A DNA stretch of 64,000 nt from Cytobacillus oceanisediminis 2691. GTDB lineage: Bacteria; Bacillota; Bacilli; Bacillales; Cytobacillaceae. The stretch's first letter is position 1. The number at the start of each line of letters is the position of its first letter. Below, in pieces: positions 39,049-49,209 of this stretch. The translations under genes and the position numbers were made by a program. Where the stretch lies: the NCBI RefSeq assembly GCF_007678455.1, contig NZ_VEEP01000004.1:186001-250000 (forward strand). The letters are read 5' to 3'. The notes beneath the pieces are model-generated. The model had not been told where the DNA came from, searched no databases, and saw nothing but the letters and a program-made list of their open reading frames with translations.

Positions 39049-40761
39049 TTATAGTTTGAAACTGGAGAATGACTTTCTCAGGTTCTCGGCCATGCTGGAC
39101 AATTTGCTGGATGATTCCAACAGTTCTTGCATGGTTGCGTTTTGTTCCTCTGTTGTAGCTGCTACCTGCTCGAGGAATTGCGCAGACTTTGAAGATGCAG
39201 TGATGACCTCGGTCGCAGACTGCGCCATGAATTCAATCTTTTCATTCGCACTCGTGACAGCACTGCTGACAGTGTCTCCCTTCAAGCTGACTTCCTCGAT
39301 TGATTGAGCTATTTCTGTGAAGGTGGCCGCAACTTTCTCAACAAGTTCATTGCCTTTTTGGACGGTCACCTGGCTTTCATCCATGACATTTACGGCCAGG
39401 TTCGTTTCTTTTCCAGTTTGTTCAAGGATTGTGCGGATGCTGTCTGCCGCTCCAGCTGATTGTTCTGCAAGTTTGCGCACTTCCTGGGCCACCACACCGA
39501 AGCCTTTCCCATGCTCCCCGGCTCTTGCCGCTTCAATCGCTGCATTCAATGCCAATAAATTTGTCTGGTTTGATATATCAGTGATAATTTCAATGATTCG
39601 ATGAATTTCCTGAGAATTGTTTTTCAGGGAGTGAATCACTTTGGCCAGTTCTGTTACTTTTCCATTGATTTCATCCATTTGTTCCGTCACATTGATAGCA
39701 TATAGTTTTCCCTGTTCAATCTTTTGCTTCGTATCTGAAGTCGTTTGCAGGGTCTCCTGCATTGATCCAGTAACTTCGATTAATTGTGAAGACACATTTT
39801 CGACTGCTTCATTGGTGCGTTCCGAAATCTTAACCTGCTCATCTGAGGCAGAGGCAACCTGCATGATTGATGTCGTAATTTCATTGTTTGCTTCTGTGGT
39901 GGCCTCCGCATTTTCCTTTAGATTTCTCGACATTTCATTTACCTGGTCAGATGACAAAAGTATGCTGGAAATGGAAGCTTTAAGGTTACCGGATAATTGA
40001 TTCATTGCCTGGATGATCTGGCCGACTTCGTCCTTGTTCTTTGCCTGCAGCGCTTTTACATTCAGTTCCCCGGCTGCGAGCTTCTTGCAGTAAGCAACAA
40101 CATCCTTAAGATTTTTGCTGATGCTGCGGGAGACAAAGTACATTGCCACAGAAGAGATGATAAAGGCGATGATGATAAGGATGAAAGTATTACGGATCAT
40201 GGAAGCAATTGAAGAATGAGTTTCATTCATGATTGTCGTCCTGTCATCCAGGATTGCCGTCTGTAACTGGTTTAATTTCTCGATATTCATATCCCTGATG
40301 GTTTCAGCTTTGTTCGCAAGACTGATTTGGGTGAAGATATCAACCTGTTCTCCGTTTTGCCTAAATTCATCCACAGTCTTTAAAATTTCATCAGACCAGA
40401 TTTTGTCCATATGCTTATCTGTTTTGACGATTGCCTCGAATAGCGTTTGTGCATTTTCCGTTTTCACATTTGCTTTCAGTTTTTCAGCTGAGGCATCAAA
40501 CTGTTCCGCTTCTTTTTTATAAAGTGTAAGAAGCTCTGGTTTTGGTTCGGTTATGTAGTCAGTAATAATAATGTATTTCTGGCGAAAAGTGGCCCCCATT
40601 TCGCTGATCATGATAGCGTAATCACTTTTCTCCTCTGCAAGGTCGATCGCATCTTGTAGGTTGCTCAAAACACTGGACAAATAAATAAAGCTGCCCAGGA
40701 AAATGACCATGATAAATGCGAAAACGCTTGCATACTTTCTGCCAATGGACCAATGCTGCAT
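39049..40761 (-). CDS. Methyl-accepting chemotaxis protein
   Basis: The 570-residue receptor has two membrane segments, at about residues 12-32 and 190-210, enclosing a roughly 155-residue helical extracellular sensor of the four-helix-bundle type. A HAMP domain (about 210-265) follows. The long signalling coiled coil has the tip motif [19 protein letters not shown] and [16 protein letters not shown]. The sensor begins right after the first segment with [19 protein letters not shown]. The ligand is not evident. A GGGGGAG site and a sigma-D-like promoter precede the ATG. Confidence 0.92.
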   Translation of the reverse strand: MQHWSIGRKYASVFAFIMVIFLGSFIYLSSVLSNLQDAIDLAEEKSDYAIMISEMGATFRQKYIIITDYITEPKPELLTLYKKEAEQFDASAEKLKANVKTENAQTLFEAIVKTDKHMDKIWSDEILKTVDEFRQNGEQVDIFTQISLANKAETIRDMNIEKLNQLQTAILDDRTTIMNETHSSIASMIRNTFILIIIAFIISSVAMYFVSRSISKNLKDVVAYCKKLAAGELNVKALQAKNKDEVGQIIQAMNQLSGNLKASISSILLSSDQVNEMSRNLKENAEATTEANNEITTSIMQVASASDEQVKISERTNEAVENVSSQLIEVTGSMQETLQTTSDTKQKIEQGKLYAINVTEQMDEINGKVTELAKVIHSLKNNSQEIHRIIEIITDISNQTNLLALNAAIEAARAGEHGKGFGVVAQEVRKLAEQSAGAADSIRTILEQTGKETNLAVNVMDESQVTVQKGNELVEKVAATFTEIAQSIEEVSLKGDTVSSAVTSANEKIEFMAQSATEVITASSKSAQFLEQVAATTEEQNATMQELLESSSKLSSMAENLRKSFSSFKL

Positions 40762-40798
40762 AAAAACTCCCCCGTCTTTGTATATCTATTTATTGATT

Positions 40799-40825
40799 TT
40801 ATCGGGTTTCCCAGCGGAATCTTTA
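40799..40825 (-). promoter_or_regulatory. Sigma-D type promoter of the receptor gene
   Basis: On the minus strand TAAA, a 15-base spacer and CCCGATAA match the sigma-D consensus with the central CCGATA intact. It lies about 38 bases before the receptor ATG. Confidence 0.65.
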
Positions 40826-40914
40826 ATCTTTTCCATTTTATCTTCACATAAAATTCACATTTGCCATCCAAACTTCGATTAAGTATATGATCGCTATTTT
40901 TGATAAACTAGAAG

Positions 40915-40928
40915 GGAACGTATATTTG
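40915..40928 (+). promoter_or_regulatory. Weak LexA-box-like site before dinB
   Basis: GGAACGTATATTTG matches 11 of 14 positions of the Bacillus SOS box CGAACRNRYGTTYC. It lies just before the polymerase start. The match is weaker than those before the second Y-family polymerase gene. Confidence 0.35.
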
Positions 40929-40941
40929 GGAAGTGGCTGAT

Positions 40942-42234
40942 ATGAAAGAGATGTATCCAAAAAAGGGCAGAGTCATTTTACATGTTGATATGAACAGTTT
41001 CTATGCTTCCGTAGAAATGGCTTATGATTCTGAACTGAAGGGAAAACCCCTGGCCATTGCAGGCAACCCTGAGGAACGGCGGGGAATCATTGTAACTTGC
41101 AGTTATGAAGCAAGGAAATTCGGAGTAAAGACAACCATGCCGTTGTGGGAAGCAAAAAAGCTCTGCCCTGAGTTAATCATAAAAACACCGAATTTTGACA
41201 GGTACCGGGCTGCGTCTGGTGCTATGTTCGATATTTTACGCCAATATACCGAGCTGGTGGAACCTGTTTCCATTGATGAAGGGTATATGGATATTACGGA
41301 TTGCGCTGACATCGGGGCACCATTGGAGATAGCTGAGAGCATTCAGAAACGGATTCTCGAGCAGCTTGATTTGCCATGCAGCATTGGAATCGCCCCTAAT
41401 AAATTCCTGGCGAAAACAGCTTCCGATATGAAAAAACCATTGGGGATCACGATTTTAAGAAAACGGGATATCCCTCGGATCCTATGGCCGCTCGGAGCCG
41501 GAGAGATGCATGGAGTAGGAACGAAAACCGCGGACAAACTAAAAAGCATCGGTATTCAATCTATTGGCGACCTGGCAAAAGCAAATGATATCCAATTGAA
41601 AGCCCTGTTAGGGATTAATGGCCTGAAGCTGAAAAATAGAGCCAACGGTCAGGATAATAGAATGGTGGATCCCGAATCCGTCTATGACTTCAAGAGTATC
41701 GGCAATTCAACAACCCTGCCGAGAGATCTCTCGAATCAGCATGAACTCCTGAAGGTCCTTGATGGCTTATCAGAGCAGGTAGCTGCCAGGATGAAGAGAA
41801 AGGAAGCTGTCGCAACCACCATTAGCATCATGATCCGCTTTAAGGACAGAAAAACGATCACAAGAAGCCAAAAGCTCCCGAACCCGGTTTCAAAGAAAGA
41901 CGAAATTGCTGCTGCGGCAAAAGCTTTATTTTTAAAGCATTGGAACGGTGATCCTGTCCGCTTGCTCGGAATCACCGGAACAGATCTGCTAGAGGCAGAT
42001 CAGGCTGTTAAGCAGCTCGACTTGTTTTCTTACGAACAGGATGCAAAAAAAGAGCCTTTGATCAATACGATGAGCCAGCTGCGTGAAAAATACGGTAAAA
42101 GTATTATCGAAAGCGCTGGTTTACAGGTGAAGAAGCACTCTTCAAGGGAAAACCCCAAGGCTGGCACAAGCTTTAATAAGGATTTTCTTCAGGACCGCAA
42201 AAGAAATGGCGATACCGAGAAAAAAGACTATTAA
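40942..42234 (+). CDS. dinB: DNA polymerase IV (Y family, DinB/PolYB)
   Basis: This is a low-fidelity translesion polymerase. The 430-residue protein has the palm motifs ILHVDMNSFYASVE and VSIDEGYMDIT with the catalytic acidic residues. Helix-hairpin-helix (GVGTKTADKLKSIGIQSIGD) and little-finger domains follow. Its C terminus (QLDLFSYEQ) resembles a beta-clamp-binding motif. An in-frame GTG lies at 40933; the ATG at 40942 is better spaced from GGGAAGTGG. It corresponds to B. subtilis yqjH (polYB) and sits next to gndA as there. Confidence 0.92.
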   Translation: MKEMYPKKGRVILHVDMNSFYASVEMAYDSELKGKPLAIAGNPEERRGIIVTCSYEARKFGVKTTMPLWEAKKLCPELIIKTPNFDRYRAASGAMFDILRQYTELVEPVSIDEGYMDITDCADIGAPLEIAESIQKRILEQLDLPCSIGIAPNKFLAKTASDMKKPLGITILRKRDIPRILWPLGAGEMHGVGTKTADKLKSIGIQSIGDLAKANDIQLKALLGINGLKLKNRANGQDNRMVDPESVYDFKSIGNSTTLPRDLSNQHELLKVLDGLSEQVAARMKRKEAVATTISIMIRFKDRKTITRSQKLPNPVSKKDEIAAAAKALFLKHWNGDPVRLLGITGTDLLEADQAVKQLDLFSYEQDAKKEPLINTMSQLREKYGKSIIESAGLQVKKHSSRENPKAGTSFNKDFLQDRKRNGDTEKKDY

Positions 42235-42365
42235 AGTTGTTTAGCTTCCAGAGGTTAAGTCAAAATATAGAGGGATGAAGCCTATTGTTTGCACGACCCT
42301 GGATTCATTGTTACATTAGTTTGTAAGTTTTTAAAAACCAGTTATGAAAAAGGAAGGAAGTTGGA

Positions 42366-43778
42366 ATGATGTCAAAACAGCAAATCGGAGTCATTGGCCT
42401 CGCTGTTATGGGGAAAAACCTTGCGATGAATATTGAAAGCCGTGGGTATTCTGTTTCCGTTTATAATCGTTCTAGAGAAAAGACGGATGAAATGCTCGCC
42501 GAAACGGAAGGCAAGAACATTTACGGAACGTTTACAATCGAAGAATTTGTTGAATCCCTCGAGAAACCGCGGAAAATCTTGCTGATGGTAAAGGCCGGGG
42601 CTGCGACCGACGCGACAATCGATCAATTGAAGCCTCATCTTGAAAAGGGCGATATCATCATCGATGGCGGTAATACATATTTTGCCGATACACAGCGGCG
42701 GAACAAAGAATTGAGCGAGCTTGGACTTCACTTCATTGGCACCGGGGTATCTGGAGGGGAGGAAGGCGCACTGCATGGACCGTCCATCATGCCTGGTGGG
42801 CAAAAGGAGGCATATGAGCTGGTTTCGCCGATCTTCCAGGATATTGCTGCTAAGGTCAATGGGGACGCGTGCACAACATATATTGGTCCTGATGGAGCGG
42901 GCCATTATGTAAAAATGGTCCACAATGGAATCGAGTATGGCGACATGCAGCTGATCGCAGAATCTTATTTCATGCTGAAGCATGTTCTTGGCTTGAGTGC
43001 TGAAGAGCTGCATGAAGTGTTCGCTGAATGGAATAAAGGTGAGCTGGACAGCTACTTGATTGAAATCACAGCTGATATTTTCACAAAAAAGGACGACGAA
43101 ACAGGCAAACCGCTTGTCGACGTAATCCTTGATACTGCAGGCCAAAAAGGAACAGGAAAATGGACAAGCCAGAGTGCGCTAGACCTTGGGGTTCCGCTGC
43201 CTATCATTACGGAATCCGTTTTCGCGCGTTTTATTTCGGCCATGAAGCAAGAGCGGGTTGAGGCAAGCAAGGTACTTTCCGGACCAGAAGCGAAACCATT
43301 TGATGGTGACAAAAAGGGATTCATTGAATCGATTCGAAAGGCACTGTATCTGAGCAAAATTTGTTCTTATGCACAGGGCTTCGCCCAGATGAGAGCGGCA
43401 TCAGAAGAATATGACTGGAACCTGAACTACGGAGAAATCGCGATGATTTTCCGCGGAGGCTGCATTATCAGAGCCCAGTTCCTACAGAAAATCAAGGAAG
43501 CGTACGATCGCGACCCTGAGTTGAAAAATTTGCTGCTTGATCCTTATTTCAAGGAAATCACTGAAGGCTATCAGCAGTCACTGCGGGAAATCATCTCCGC
43601 TGCTGTTCTTAACGGAATTCCGGTTCCGAGCTTCTCTGCTGCCCTTTCCTATTTCGACAGCTACCGGACAGAAACGCTGCCGGCCAACTTGATACAGGCG
43701 CAGCGCGATTATTTTGGCGCCCACACCTATCAGCGCATTGACAAAGAAGGAATCTTCCACACTGAGTGGATGGAATAA
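42366..43778 (+). CDS. gndA: 6-phosphogluconate dehydrogenase, decarboxylating
   Basis: GndA oxidises 6-phosphogluconate to ribulose 5-phosphate and CO2, giving NADPH. The 470-residue protein has the N-terminal nucleotide motif [17 protein letters not shown] with VYNRSREK, which fits NADP preference. The substrate site [16 protein letters not shown], the catalytic region [16 protein letters not shown] and the C-terminal dimer tail are also present. Two adjacent ATGs (42366, 42369) are possible starts behind GGAAGGAAG. With zwf 3.5 kb away it forms the oxidative pentose phosphate branch. B. subtilis yqjI occupies this place. Confidence 0.95.
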   Translation: MMSKQQIGVIGLAVMGKNLAMNIESRGYSVSVYNRSREKTDEMLAETEGKNIYGTFTIEEFVESLEKPRKILLMVKAGAATDATIDQLKPHLEKGDIIIDGGNTYFADTQRRNKELSELGLHFIGTGVSGGEEGALHGPSIMPGGQKEAYELVSPIFQDIAAKVNGDACTTYIGPDGAGHYVKMVHNGIEYGDMQLIAESYFMLKHVLGLSAEELHEVFAEWNKGELDSYLIEITADIFTKKDDETGKPLVDVILDTAGQKGTGKWTSQSALDLGVPLPIITESVFARFISAMKQERVEASKVLSGPEAKPFDGDKKGFIESIRKALYLSKICSYAQGFAQMRAASEEYDWNLNYGEIAMIFRGGCIIRAQFLQKIKEAYDRDPELKNLLLDPYFKEITEGYQQSLREIISAAVLNGIPVPSFSAALSYFDSYRTETLPANLIQAQRDYFGAHTYQRIDKEGIFHTEWME

Positions 43779-43786
43779 GACACTGT

Positions 43787-43817
43787 AACAGCGGATTTTG
43801 TATCCGCTGTTTTTTAT
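43787..43817 (+). terminator. Terminator after gndA
   Basis: AACAGCGGAT and ATCCGCTGTT form a ten-bp perfect stem followed by TTTTTATT. Confidence 0.9.
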
Positions 43818-43909
43818 TGTAAATAAAGGTGTTTTTCGTATGAAAGGAAGGGTTTGCCTCAAGATGAGTCGAAATCTTTTAAGTAGATAATTAGATTGGA
43901 GGGAATAGC

Positions 43910-44653
43910 ATGGCAGATCGTTACCCTGTTCTTGAGGGAGCTGAACCATTCTATTTTGAAGGAAATAGAGTTGGTATCCTTGTATCTCATGGTTTTACAG
44001 GCTCTACACAGAGTATGAGGCCACTAGGGGAGGCGTATGCTGAGGCAGGATATACCGTATGTGGTCCCCGCTTGAAGGGACATGGTACACATTATGAAGA
44101 CATGGAACAAACCTCTTATCGTGATTGGATTGCGTCGGTGGAAGAGGGATTTCAGTGGTTAAAAGATAGGTGTGACACGATTTTTGTGACAGGCCTGTCA
44201 ATGGGCGGAACGCTGACGTTGTACATGGCTGAAAAATATCCTGAATTCCGGGGGATTGTCCTGGTCAATGCCGCTGTTGATATCCCGGCAATGGAGCCTG
44301 TCCGCCAATTGGAAGGCACCAGGTTTTTGGATGCAATTGGATCTGACATTAAAAAAGCGGGAGTAACGGAACTAGCTTATGAAAAAACGCCGGTCCAATC
44401 AGTAAAAGAAATTTTAACCTTCATGAAAGAAGTTAAAGATGACCTGGCGAAAATATCTTGCCCAGCTTTGATCTTTGTTTCTGAGGAAGACCATGTGGTG
44501 CCGCCGGATAATTCTCAAACCATTTATGAAAATATCAGCTCTGAAACAAAAGAAATCTATCCCTTAAAAGAAAGCTATCATGTTGCAACTCTTGACAATG
44601 ATCAGCACATTATTATTGAAAAGACACTGCAGTTTATCAAAAGGAATCTTTAG
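43910..44653 (+). CDS. Carboxylesterase/monoacylglycerol-lipase-like alpha/beta hydrolase
   Basis: The 247-residue protein resembles the Est30-type carboxylesterases of Bacillus/Geobacillus. It has the oxyanion HGFTGSTQSMRPL, GPRLKGHGTHYEDM, the nucleophile elbow GLSMGG (Ser near residue 95), the acid in SEEDHVVPPDNS, and the catalytic His in SYHVATLDND. It has no signal peptide, so it is cytosolic. A GGAGGGAAT site precedes the ATG. It is a single gene with its own terminator. The substrate is short- to medium-chain esters by family; the natural one is unknown. Confidence 0.87.
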   Translation: MADRYPVLEGAEPFYFEGNRVGILVSHGFTGSTQSMRPLGEAYAEAGYTVCGPRLKGHGTHYEDMEQTSYRDWIASVEEGFQWLKDRCDTIFVTGLSMGGTLTLYMAEKYPEFRGIVLVNAAVDIPAMEPVRQLEGTRFLDAIGSDIKKAGVTELAYEKTPVQSVKEILTFMKEVKDDLAKISCPALIFVSEEDHVVPPDNSQTIYENISSETKEIYPLKESYHVATLDNDQHIIIEKTLQFIKRNL

Positions 44654-44682
44654 AGGGCATTCAATTGCCTTCTTTTTTTTGG
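44651..44682 (+). terminator. Terminator after the esterase gene
   Basis: AGAGGGCA and TGCCTTCT pair (one mismatch) and are followed by TTTTTTTT. Confidence 0.7.
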
Positions 44683-44694
44683 AAAAAGGAATGT

Positions 44695-45429
44695 TTAAGT
44701 CTCAGAATAAGAACTCCTTTTCTCTCCTCTTAGCCATAACCGCAAGCAGAGCCATGCAAGGAGACTTAATAAGACCAGCAAACTTTCCAGGGAAAAAATA
44801 TACCATGGATAGGGACCGAGTAAATCCATGAAACTGGGGCTATCAGGTTTATGGCGCAAAAACCAATAGTTCCCGTCAGCGGTTTTATTAATTAACAGGA
44901 TTACGGGCAGAAGCAGATTGATGAATAGAATGACCTTTAAAACTGAACTGAATGTAGGGTGAAATCCCTTTGCCAGAGTGAAATAAAGGGTCACCCATAC
45001 AATCATCATATGGGCATAGAAAAAGTGGAAAAAGCGAAAATGAGGGAAGCCATAGGTTAAAGCAGGTGTGATGATCGCCTGGGTCGCACCCAATAAGGCA
45101 ATGAAAAACAATAGCTCAAAAAAGAGTTTCTTTCTGGTTAACAGTAAACCAATAGCCAGGAAGAGACCTATATTACATAGTTCCAAGGGCATGGAGCGTC
45201 CTAGCTTCCAGACAGCATGTTTATACATCCAGTAATGATTGAAGAGCTCGATCAATATTAATGAGAATGCTGTCAGCAGCTCAGCTTTCCGCCACTTTTC
45301 ATTACTTAATTTCCGCCTGTTTAAAAAAATTGCCGTATTTACAAATATGAAGATCGCTAAAATGGCAAGATGGCTCTCTGAAAACATGGCAAAGCTGAAT
45401 GTCTTGTTGCTGTGTCCGAACCATCCCAT
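44695..45429 (-). CDS. YwaF-family (TIGR02206) integral membrane protein
   Basis: The 244-residue protein has about seven hydrophobic segments. It starts MGWFGHSNKTFSFAMFSESH, has the family's FNHYWMYKHAVWKL and MPLELCNIGLF segments, and FRFFHFFYAHMMIVWVTLYF later. These match the YwaF/TIGR02206 family, whose role is unknown. The frame is open to a GTG at 45438, but that codon lies within the AGAGGTG ribosome site, so the ATG at 45429 is chosen. It converges on the esterase gene. Confidence 0.82.
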   Translation of the reverse strand: MGWFGHSNKTFSFAMFSESHLAILAIFIFVNTAIFLNRRKLSNEKWRKAELLTAFSLILIELFNHYWMYKHAVWKLGRSMPLELCNIGLFLAIGLLLTRKKLFFELLFFIALLGATQAIITPALTYGFPHFRFFHFFYAHMMIVWVTLYFTLAKGFHPTFSSVLKVILFINLLLPVILLINKTADGNYWFLRHKPDSPSFMDLLGPYPWYIFSLESLLVLLSLLAWLCLRLWLRGEKRSSYSET

Positions 45430-45562
45430 ACCTTTCACCTCTGTTTAGTTAATAAGACAAATATAAGTTTTCCTTTTCAGGATTTTTTTATGTGAAAAGG
45501 TGAAACCAATCTTTGGCAGATACGTAAAAGAAGTATAGTTAAAAAAAGGGAGTTGGAAGACA

Positions 45563-45769
45563 ATGACCGACAAAGGGTGCATAAAATGCGGGAGCACGGA
45601 CGCAGCACAGAAGGATGTCGCGATGACTGGTACGGGATTATCCAAGATGTTTGATATCCAGAATAACCAGTTTACTGTTGTGTATTGCAAGAAGTGCGGA
45701 TACTCCGAGTTCTATAACAAAGAGGTATCTGCAGGCTCGAATATCCTTGATTTCTTTTTTGGAGGTTAA
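45563..45769 (+). CDS. Small zinc-ribbon protein
   Basis: The 68-residue protein has two CxxC knuckles, CIKCGS (residues 6-9) and CKKCGY (about 42-45), as in zinc ribbons of the DUF2082-type nucleic-acid-binding family. It ends in NILDFFFGG. An AAGGGAG site precedes the ATG. It stands alone between the YwaF-like gene, which is divergent, and zwf, which is convergent. Function is not known. Confidence 0.82.
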   Translation: MTDKGCIKCGSTDAAQKDVAMTGTGLSKMFDIQNNQFTVVYCKKCGYSEFYNKEVSAGSNILDFFFGG

Positions 45770-45771
45770 AC

Positions 45772-45805
45772 AAAAGGCCCGCCATGTAACAGGCGGGCCT
45801 TTTTG
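45772..45805. terminator. Bidirectional terminator, zinc-ribbon gene and zwf
   Basis: AAAGGCCCGCC and GGCGGGCCTTT form an 11-bp stem with an eight-base loop, A-tract on the left and T-tract on the right, between two convergent genes. Confidence 0.9.
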
Positions 45806-45806
45806 A

Positions 45807-47306
45807 TCAGCAATTTTCTACATCGATTTCGGTGATTGGCCACCAGAAGAATCCATCTTTTTCGAGCAGCTTGTCTGCTGCATCAGGACCCATTAAGCCA
45901 GATTCATAGTTCGGGAAGGTCGGTTCTTTCGTGTTTTCCCATACTTCTGAGATGTTATCGACGAAACTCCAGGAGAGTGCCACTTCATCCCAATGAGTAA
46001 AGTTTGTTGCGTCACCGCGCAATGAATCATACAGAAGCTTCTCATATGCTTCCGGTGTATTCAGTCCATCGATCCCTTTATTGGCATAATTCAGTTTCAC
46101 AGGTGTAGCATCTGTCCCCTGGCCGGATTTCTTGGCGTTCAAATGAAGCGTGATTCCTTCTTCAGGCTGGATATGGATCACAAGCAGATTTGGGTTGACC
46201 GTTTTTTCTGGTTTGTAATACAAATCCATCGGGATATCTTTGAATTGAATCACGATTTTTGTTGATTTTGCCTTCATTCTTTTGCCTGTCCGGATATAGA
46301 AAGGTACTCCAGCCCAGCGGAAGTTATCAATCATCAGCTTGCCAGCTACGAACGTCTCGGTATTGGAATCAGGGTCAACCATTTCCTCCTGACGGTAAGC
46401 AGGAACATCTTTCTCATTCATCGTGCCTTTACCATATTGGCCACGGACAAAATAGTCGTTTACTGCCTCTCCCGTGATCGGTCGGAGTGCACGGAACACT
46501 CTTACTTTTTCGGAACGGATTTCATCCGTTGTCAGCTTGATAGGCGGTTCCATCGCCAGCAAAGAGACCATCTGAAGCATATGGTTCTGGACCATGTCCC
46601 GGAGTGCACCGCTCTTTTCATAATAGCGGCCGCGTTCTTCTACTCCAAGTGTTTCACTGGATGTTACCTGGATGTTGGAAATGTAACGGTTATTCCAGAG
46701 TGGCTCGAACATCGCGTTCGCAAAACGGATGACTTCGATATTTTGAACCATTTCCTTTCCGAGGTAATGGTCGATCCTGTAGATTTCATCCTCGGAAAAA
46801 GCAGTTCGGATTTGCTTGTTCAGCACTTTTGCCGATTCAAGGTCATGTCCGAATGGCTTCTCGATGACGAGTCTCTTGAAACCAGGAACATTCGTCAGGT
46901 TGTCATTCTTTAAATGTTCAGCAATCGTTCCGAAGAATTCGGGTGCCATTGCCAGGTAGAAAATTCTATTGCCATCAAGTCCGTAATGTCCGTCGAGCTC
47001 TTCTGCCAGCTTGCCAAGTGCGATATAGGAGCTTGAGTCAGTAACATCATGGGAATGATAATAAAACTTGGAGACGAACTCATCAAGATTTGCTTCTGAT
47101 TTTCCATGTTCAGTTACAGACTCTTTTACCCTAAGCTGAAATTCTTCATTTGTCAGTGAACGACGGGCAACGCCAACGACCGCGAACTTGTCCAGTTTCC
47201 CTTTTGCATACAAATTGTAAAGGGAAGGAAATAGTTTTCGGTTTGCCAGGTCTCCTGTAGCCCCGAAGATCATGATTAAAGCTGTTGGTTTTTCGGTGTG
47301 TGCCAC
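45807..47306 (-). CDS. zwf: Glucose-6-phosphate 1-dehydrogenase
   Basis: Zwf oxidises glucose 6-phosphate to 6-phosphogluconolactone with NADP. The 499-residue protein has the coenzyme motif FGATGDLANRKLFPSLYNL and the active-site RIDHYLGKEMVQN. The family segments FEPLWNNRYISNIQVT and FYIRTGKRMKAK follow, with VALSWSFVD near the end. The start is GTG behind AGAGAGGTT. Two sigma-A-type promoters with a shared sequence lie upstream. It is divergent from rnz. Confidence 0.95.
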   Translation of the reverse strand: MAHTEKPTALIMIFGATGDLANRKLFPSLYNLYAKGKLDKFAVVGVARRSLTNEEFQLRVKESVTEHGKSEANLDEFVSKFYYHSHDVTDSSSYIALGKLAEELDGHYGLDGNRIFYLAMAPEFFGTIAEHLKNDNLTNVPGFKRLVIEKPFGHDLESAKVLNKQIRTAFSEDEIYRIDHYLGKEMVQNIEVIRFANAMFEPLWNNRYISNIQVTSSETLGVEERGRYYEKSGALRDMVQNHMLQMVSLLAMEPPIKLTTDEIRSEKVRVFRALRPITGEAVNDYFVRGQYGKGTMNEKDVPAYRQEEMVDPDSNTETFVAGKLMIDNFRWAGVPFYIRTGKRMKAKSTKIVIQFKDIPMDLYYKPEKTVNPNLLVIHIQPEEGITLHLNAKKSGQGTDATPVKLNYANKGIDGLNTPEAYEKLLYDSLRGDATNFTHWDEVALSWSFVDNISEVWENTKEPTFPNYESGLMGPDAADKLLEKDGFFWWPITEIDVENC

Positions 47307-47436
47307 AATATAGAACCTCTCTTTTATGTGAATTTAGAAATATGTAGAAGGCTTTTTCTGTTAACTTTTCCGCTTTCTCGCCTGGAAAATGGAAAGCAAC
47401 AATCTCTGAGAATAAAAAACACTTTACAAATACAAA

Positions 47437-47465
47437 ATTGTATCGGTTTCGAGAACAATTAGCAA
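47437..47465 (-). promoter_or_regulatory. zwf proximal sigma-A promoter (P2)
   Basis: On the minus strand TTGCTA, a 17-base spacer and TACAAT. The -10 lies in a CCGATACAATTT block that recurs 57 bases upstream in the distal promoter. Confidence 0.55.
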
Positions 47466-47493
47466 CTCTTTTGGCCTGTATTAGTTTCTGCAA

Positions 47494-47522
47494 ATTGTAT
47501 CGGACTATCCCATTCTCATCAA
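47494..47522 (-). promoter_or_regulatory. zwf distal sigma-A promoter (P1)
   Basis: On the minus strand TTGATG, a 17-base spacer and TACAAT inside CCGATACAATTT. The repeated 12-base block (47435-47446 and 47492-47503 on plus) could be a shared operator or a promoter duplication. The rest of the 319-base gap between zwf and rnz shows no gene. Confidence 0.55.
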
Positions 47523-47625
47523 ATCAACGATCTGTTTAGATGGACGCTGATACATATGATATATTGAAAGGAATAATGAAATGGATTTGCGTTTGCAAGC
47601 GTATTGACAGGAGGATGTAAGGGAT

Positions 47626-48555
47626 ATGGATGTTTTTTTTCTGGGGACAGGTGCAGGGGTTCCAGCAAAATTAAGGAATGTGACTTCAATTGCACTGAAG
47701 TTACTCGAGGAACGGGGAGTTGTCTGGCTGTTTGACTGTGGGGAAGCAACCCAGCACCAGATTTTACATACAAGCATAAAGCCGAGAAGAATCGAGAAAA
47801 TTTTTATCACCCATTTGCATGGTGATCATATCTATGGATTGCCGGGCTTGCTGTCCAGCCGTTCCTTCCAGGGAGGGGACTCATTGGTTACTGTATACGG
47901 GCCGCCGGGGATCAAGGAGTATATTGAAGTATCCCTGAAGATTAGCAAATCGTATTTGAAGTATCCTATCGAAATTATTAAACTGGAAGAAGGAATCATA
48001 TTCGAGGATGATCAGTTTATTGTGGAAGCAAGGCTGCTTGAGCATGGAATTCCTTCATATGGGTATAGAATCATTGAAAAGGACCGACCGGGCACCCTCC
48101 TTGCAGATAAGCTTCAGGCTGCAGGTGTAAAGCCTGGACCTGATTACAGGAAAATCAAAAATGGCGAAGAGGTCATATTGGACAACGGTACGGTGATTGA
48201 CCCTGCTGAATTCGTCGGTCCCCCGCAGAAAGGCCGAATAATCTCCATTTTAGGAGACACAAGAGTTTGCCAAAATGCTCAATTACTTGCCCATAAGGCG
48301 GATTTACTTGTCCATGAGGCCACTTTTTCAGCAGGTGAAGAGTCGCTTGCTCATGAGTATTTCCATTCCTCTACACTGCAGGCAGCTGAAACTGCCTTGA
48401 ATGCGGATGCAAAAAAACTGTGTCTTACCCATATAAGTTCGAGATATGACCGCAATGACTGGCAGCAGTTAGAAGCGGAAGCCAAGACGATTTTTGCCAA
48501 TACTGTCATATCAGAGGACTTCATGGAAATCACGGTTCCGTATGACCACGACTGA
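47626..48555 (+). CDS. rnz: Ribonuclease Z (tRNA 3' endonuclease)
   Basis: RNase Z cuts tRNA precursors that lack an encoded CCA just after the discriminator base. The 309-residue beta-lactamase-fold protein has [15 protein letters not shown] and the metal motif HLHGDH with His63, His65, Asp67 and His68, as in the B. subtilis enzyme. [13 protein letters not shown] and CLTHISSRY hold the later metal ligands. The exosite arm ([19 protein letters not shown]) is present. The ATG follows an AGGAGG site. It corresponds to yqjK. Confidence 0.94.
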   Translation: MDVFFLGTGAGVPAKLRNVTSIALKLLEERGVVWLFDCGEATQHQILHTSIKPRRIEKIFITHLHGDHIYGLPGLLSSRSFQGGDSLVTVYGPPGIKEYIEVSLKISKSYLKYPIEIIKLEEGIIFEDDQFIVEARLLEHGIPSYGYRIIEKDRPGTLLADKLQAAGVKPGPDYRKIKNGEEVILDNGTVIDPAEFVGPPQKGRIISILGDTRVCQNAQLLAHKADLLVHEATFSAGEESLAHEYFHSSTLQAAETALNADAKKLCLTHISSRYDRNDWQQLEAEAKTIFANTVISEDFMEITVPYDHD

Positions 48556-48573
48556 ATAAAAGGGGTGTGACGA

Positions 48574-49122
48574 TTGAAAACAATCTATCTAGTACGTCAT
48601 GCTAGTGCAGCTGGACAGCCAGTAGACTCGCCATTGACCGAACATGGCCGGAAGCAGGCGCTGGCGCTGGTTGACTTTTTTAAACATAAGGAAATAGATA
48701 GCATCTATTCAAGTCCATTTAAAAGAGCGATCGATACAATAAAGCCTTTGGCCAATTCCAAAGGAATAGAGGTTCTTGAGGATGAAAGACTTGGTGAAAG
48801 AGTGCTGAGCACAGTGAATCTGGAAGACTGGCGGGAAAAGCTGAAACAAACCTTCGAAGACTTCGAGCTTGTTTTTGAGGGTGGAGAGTCTACTTCTGCC
48901 GCGATGAAACGGGCTAAATCCCTGATTGAAGACTTACTATGTTCGGACGATGGTCATATCCTCCTTGTCAGCCATGGAAACATGACCACATTGCTCATGA
49001 GATATTTCAACGAAAGTTTCGGATACGATTGCCTGATGGAAATGACCAATCCAGATGTTTTTGAACTGGTTGTTTCAAGTGAAAGCACACTCCTGAATCG
49101 AATATGGGATGACCGGATTTAA
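48574..49122 (+). CDS. Histidine phosphatase family protein
   Basis: The 182-residue protein belongs to the phosphoglycerate-mutase-like histidine phosphatases. It has RHAS in YLVRHASA with the catalytic His at residue 9, LTEHGRKQALAL, IYSSPFKRAIDT with the second phosphate-binding Arg, and LLVSHGNMTTLLMRYF near the C terminus. The usual RHG motif reads RHA here. The start is TTG behind AGGGGTG. It follows rnz by 18 bases, so they are likely cotranscribed. The substrate is not known. Confidence 0.82.
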   Translation: MKTIYLVRHASAAGQPVDSPLTEHGRKQALALVDFFKHKEIDSIYSSPFKRAIDTIKPLANSKGIEVLEDERLGERVLSTVNLEDWREKLKQTFEDFELVFEGGESTSAAMKRAKSLIEDLLCSDDGHILLVSHGNMTTLLMRYFNESFGYDCLMEMTNPDVFELVVSSESTLLNRIWDDRI

Positions 49123-49209
49123 AACCGTTTAAAAAATGACCCAGAGGGAAATGGAAGGTGATGGAACTATTTCCATCCATTCTTTCTATACGAAACTGGG
49201 GGAGTACGC

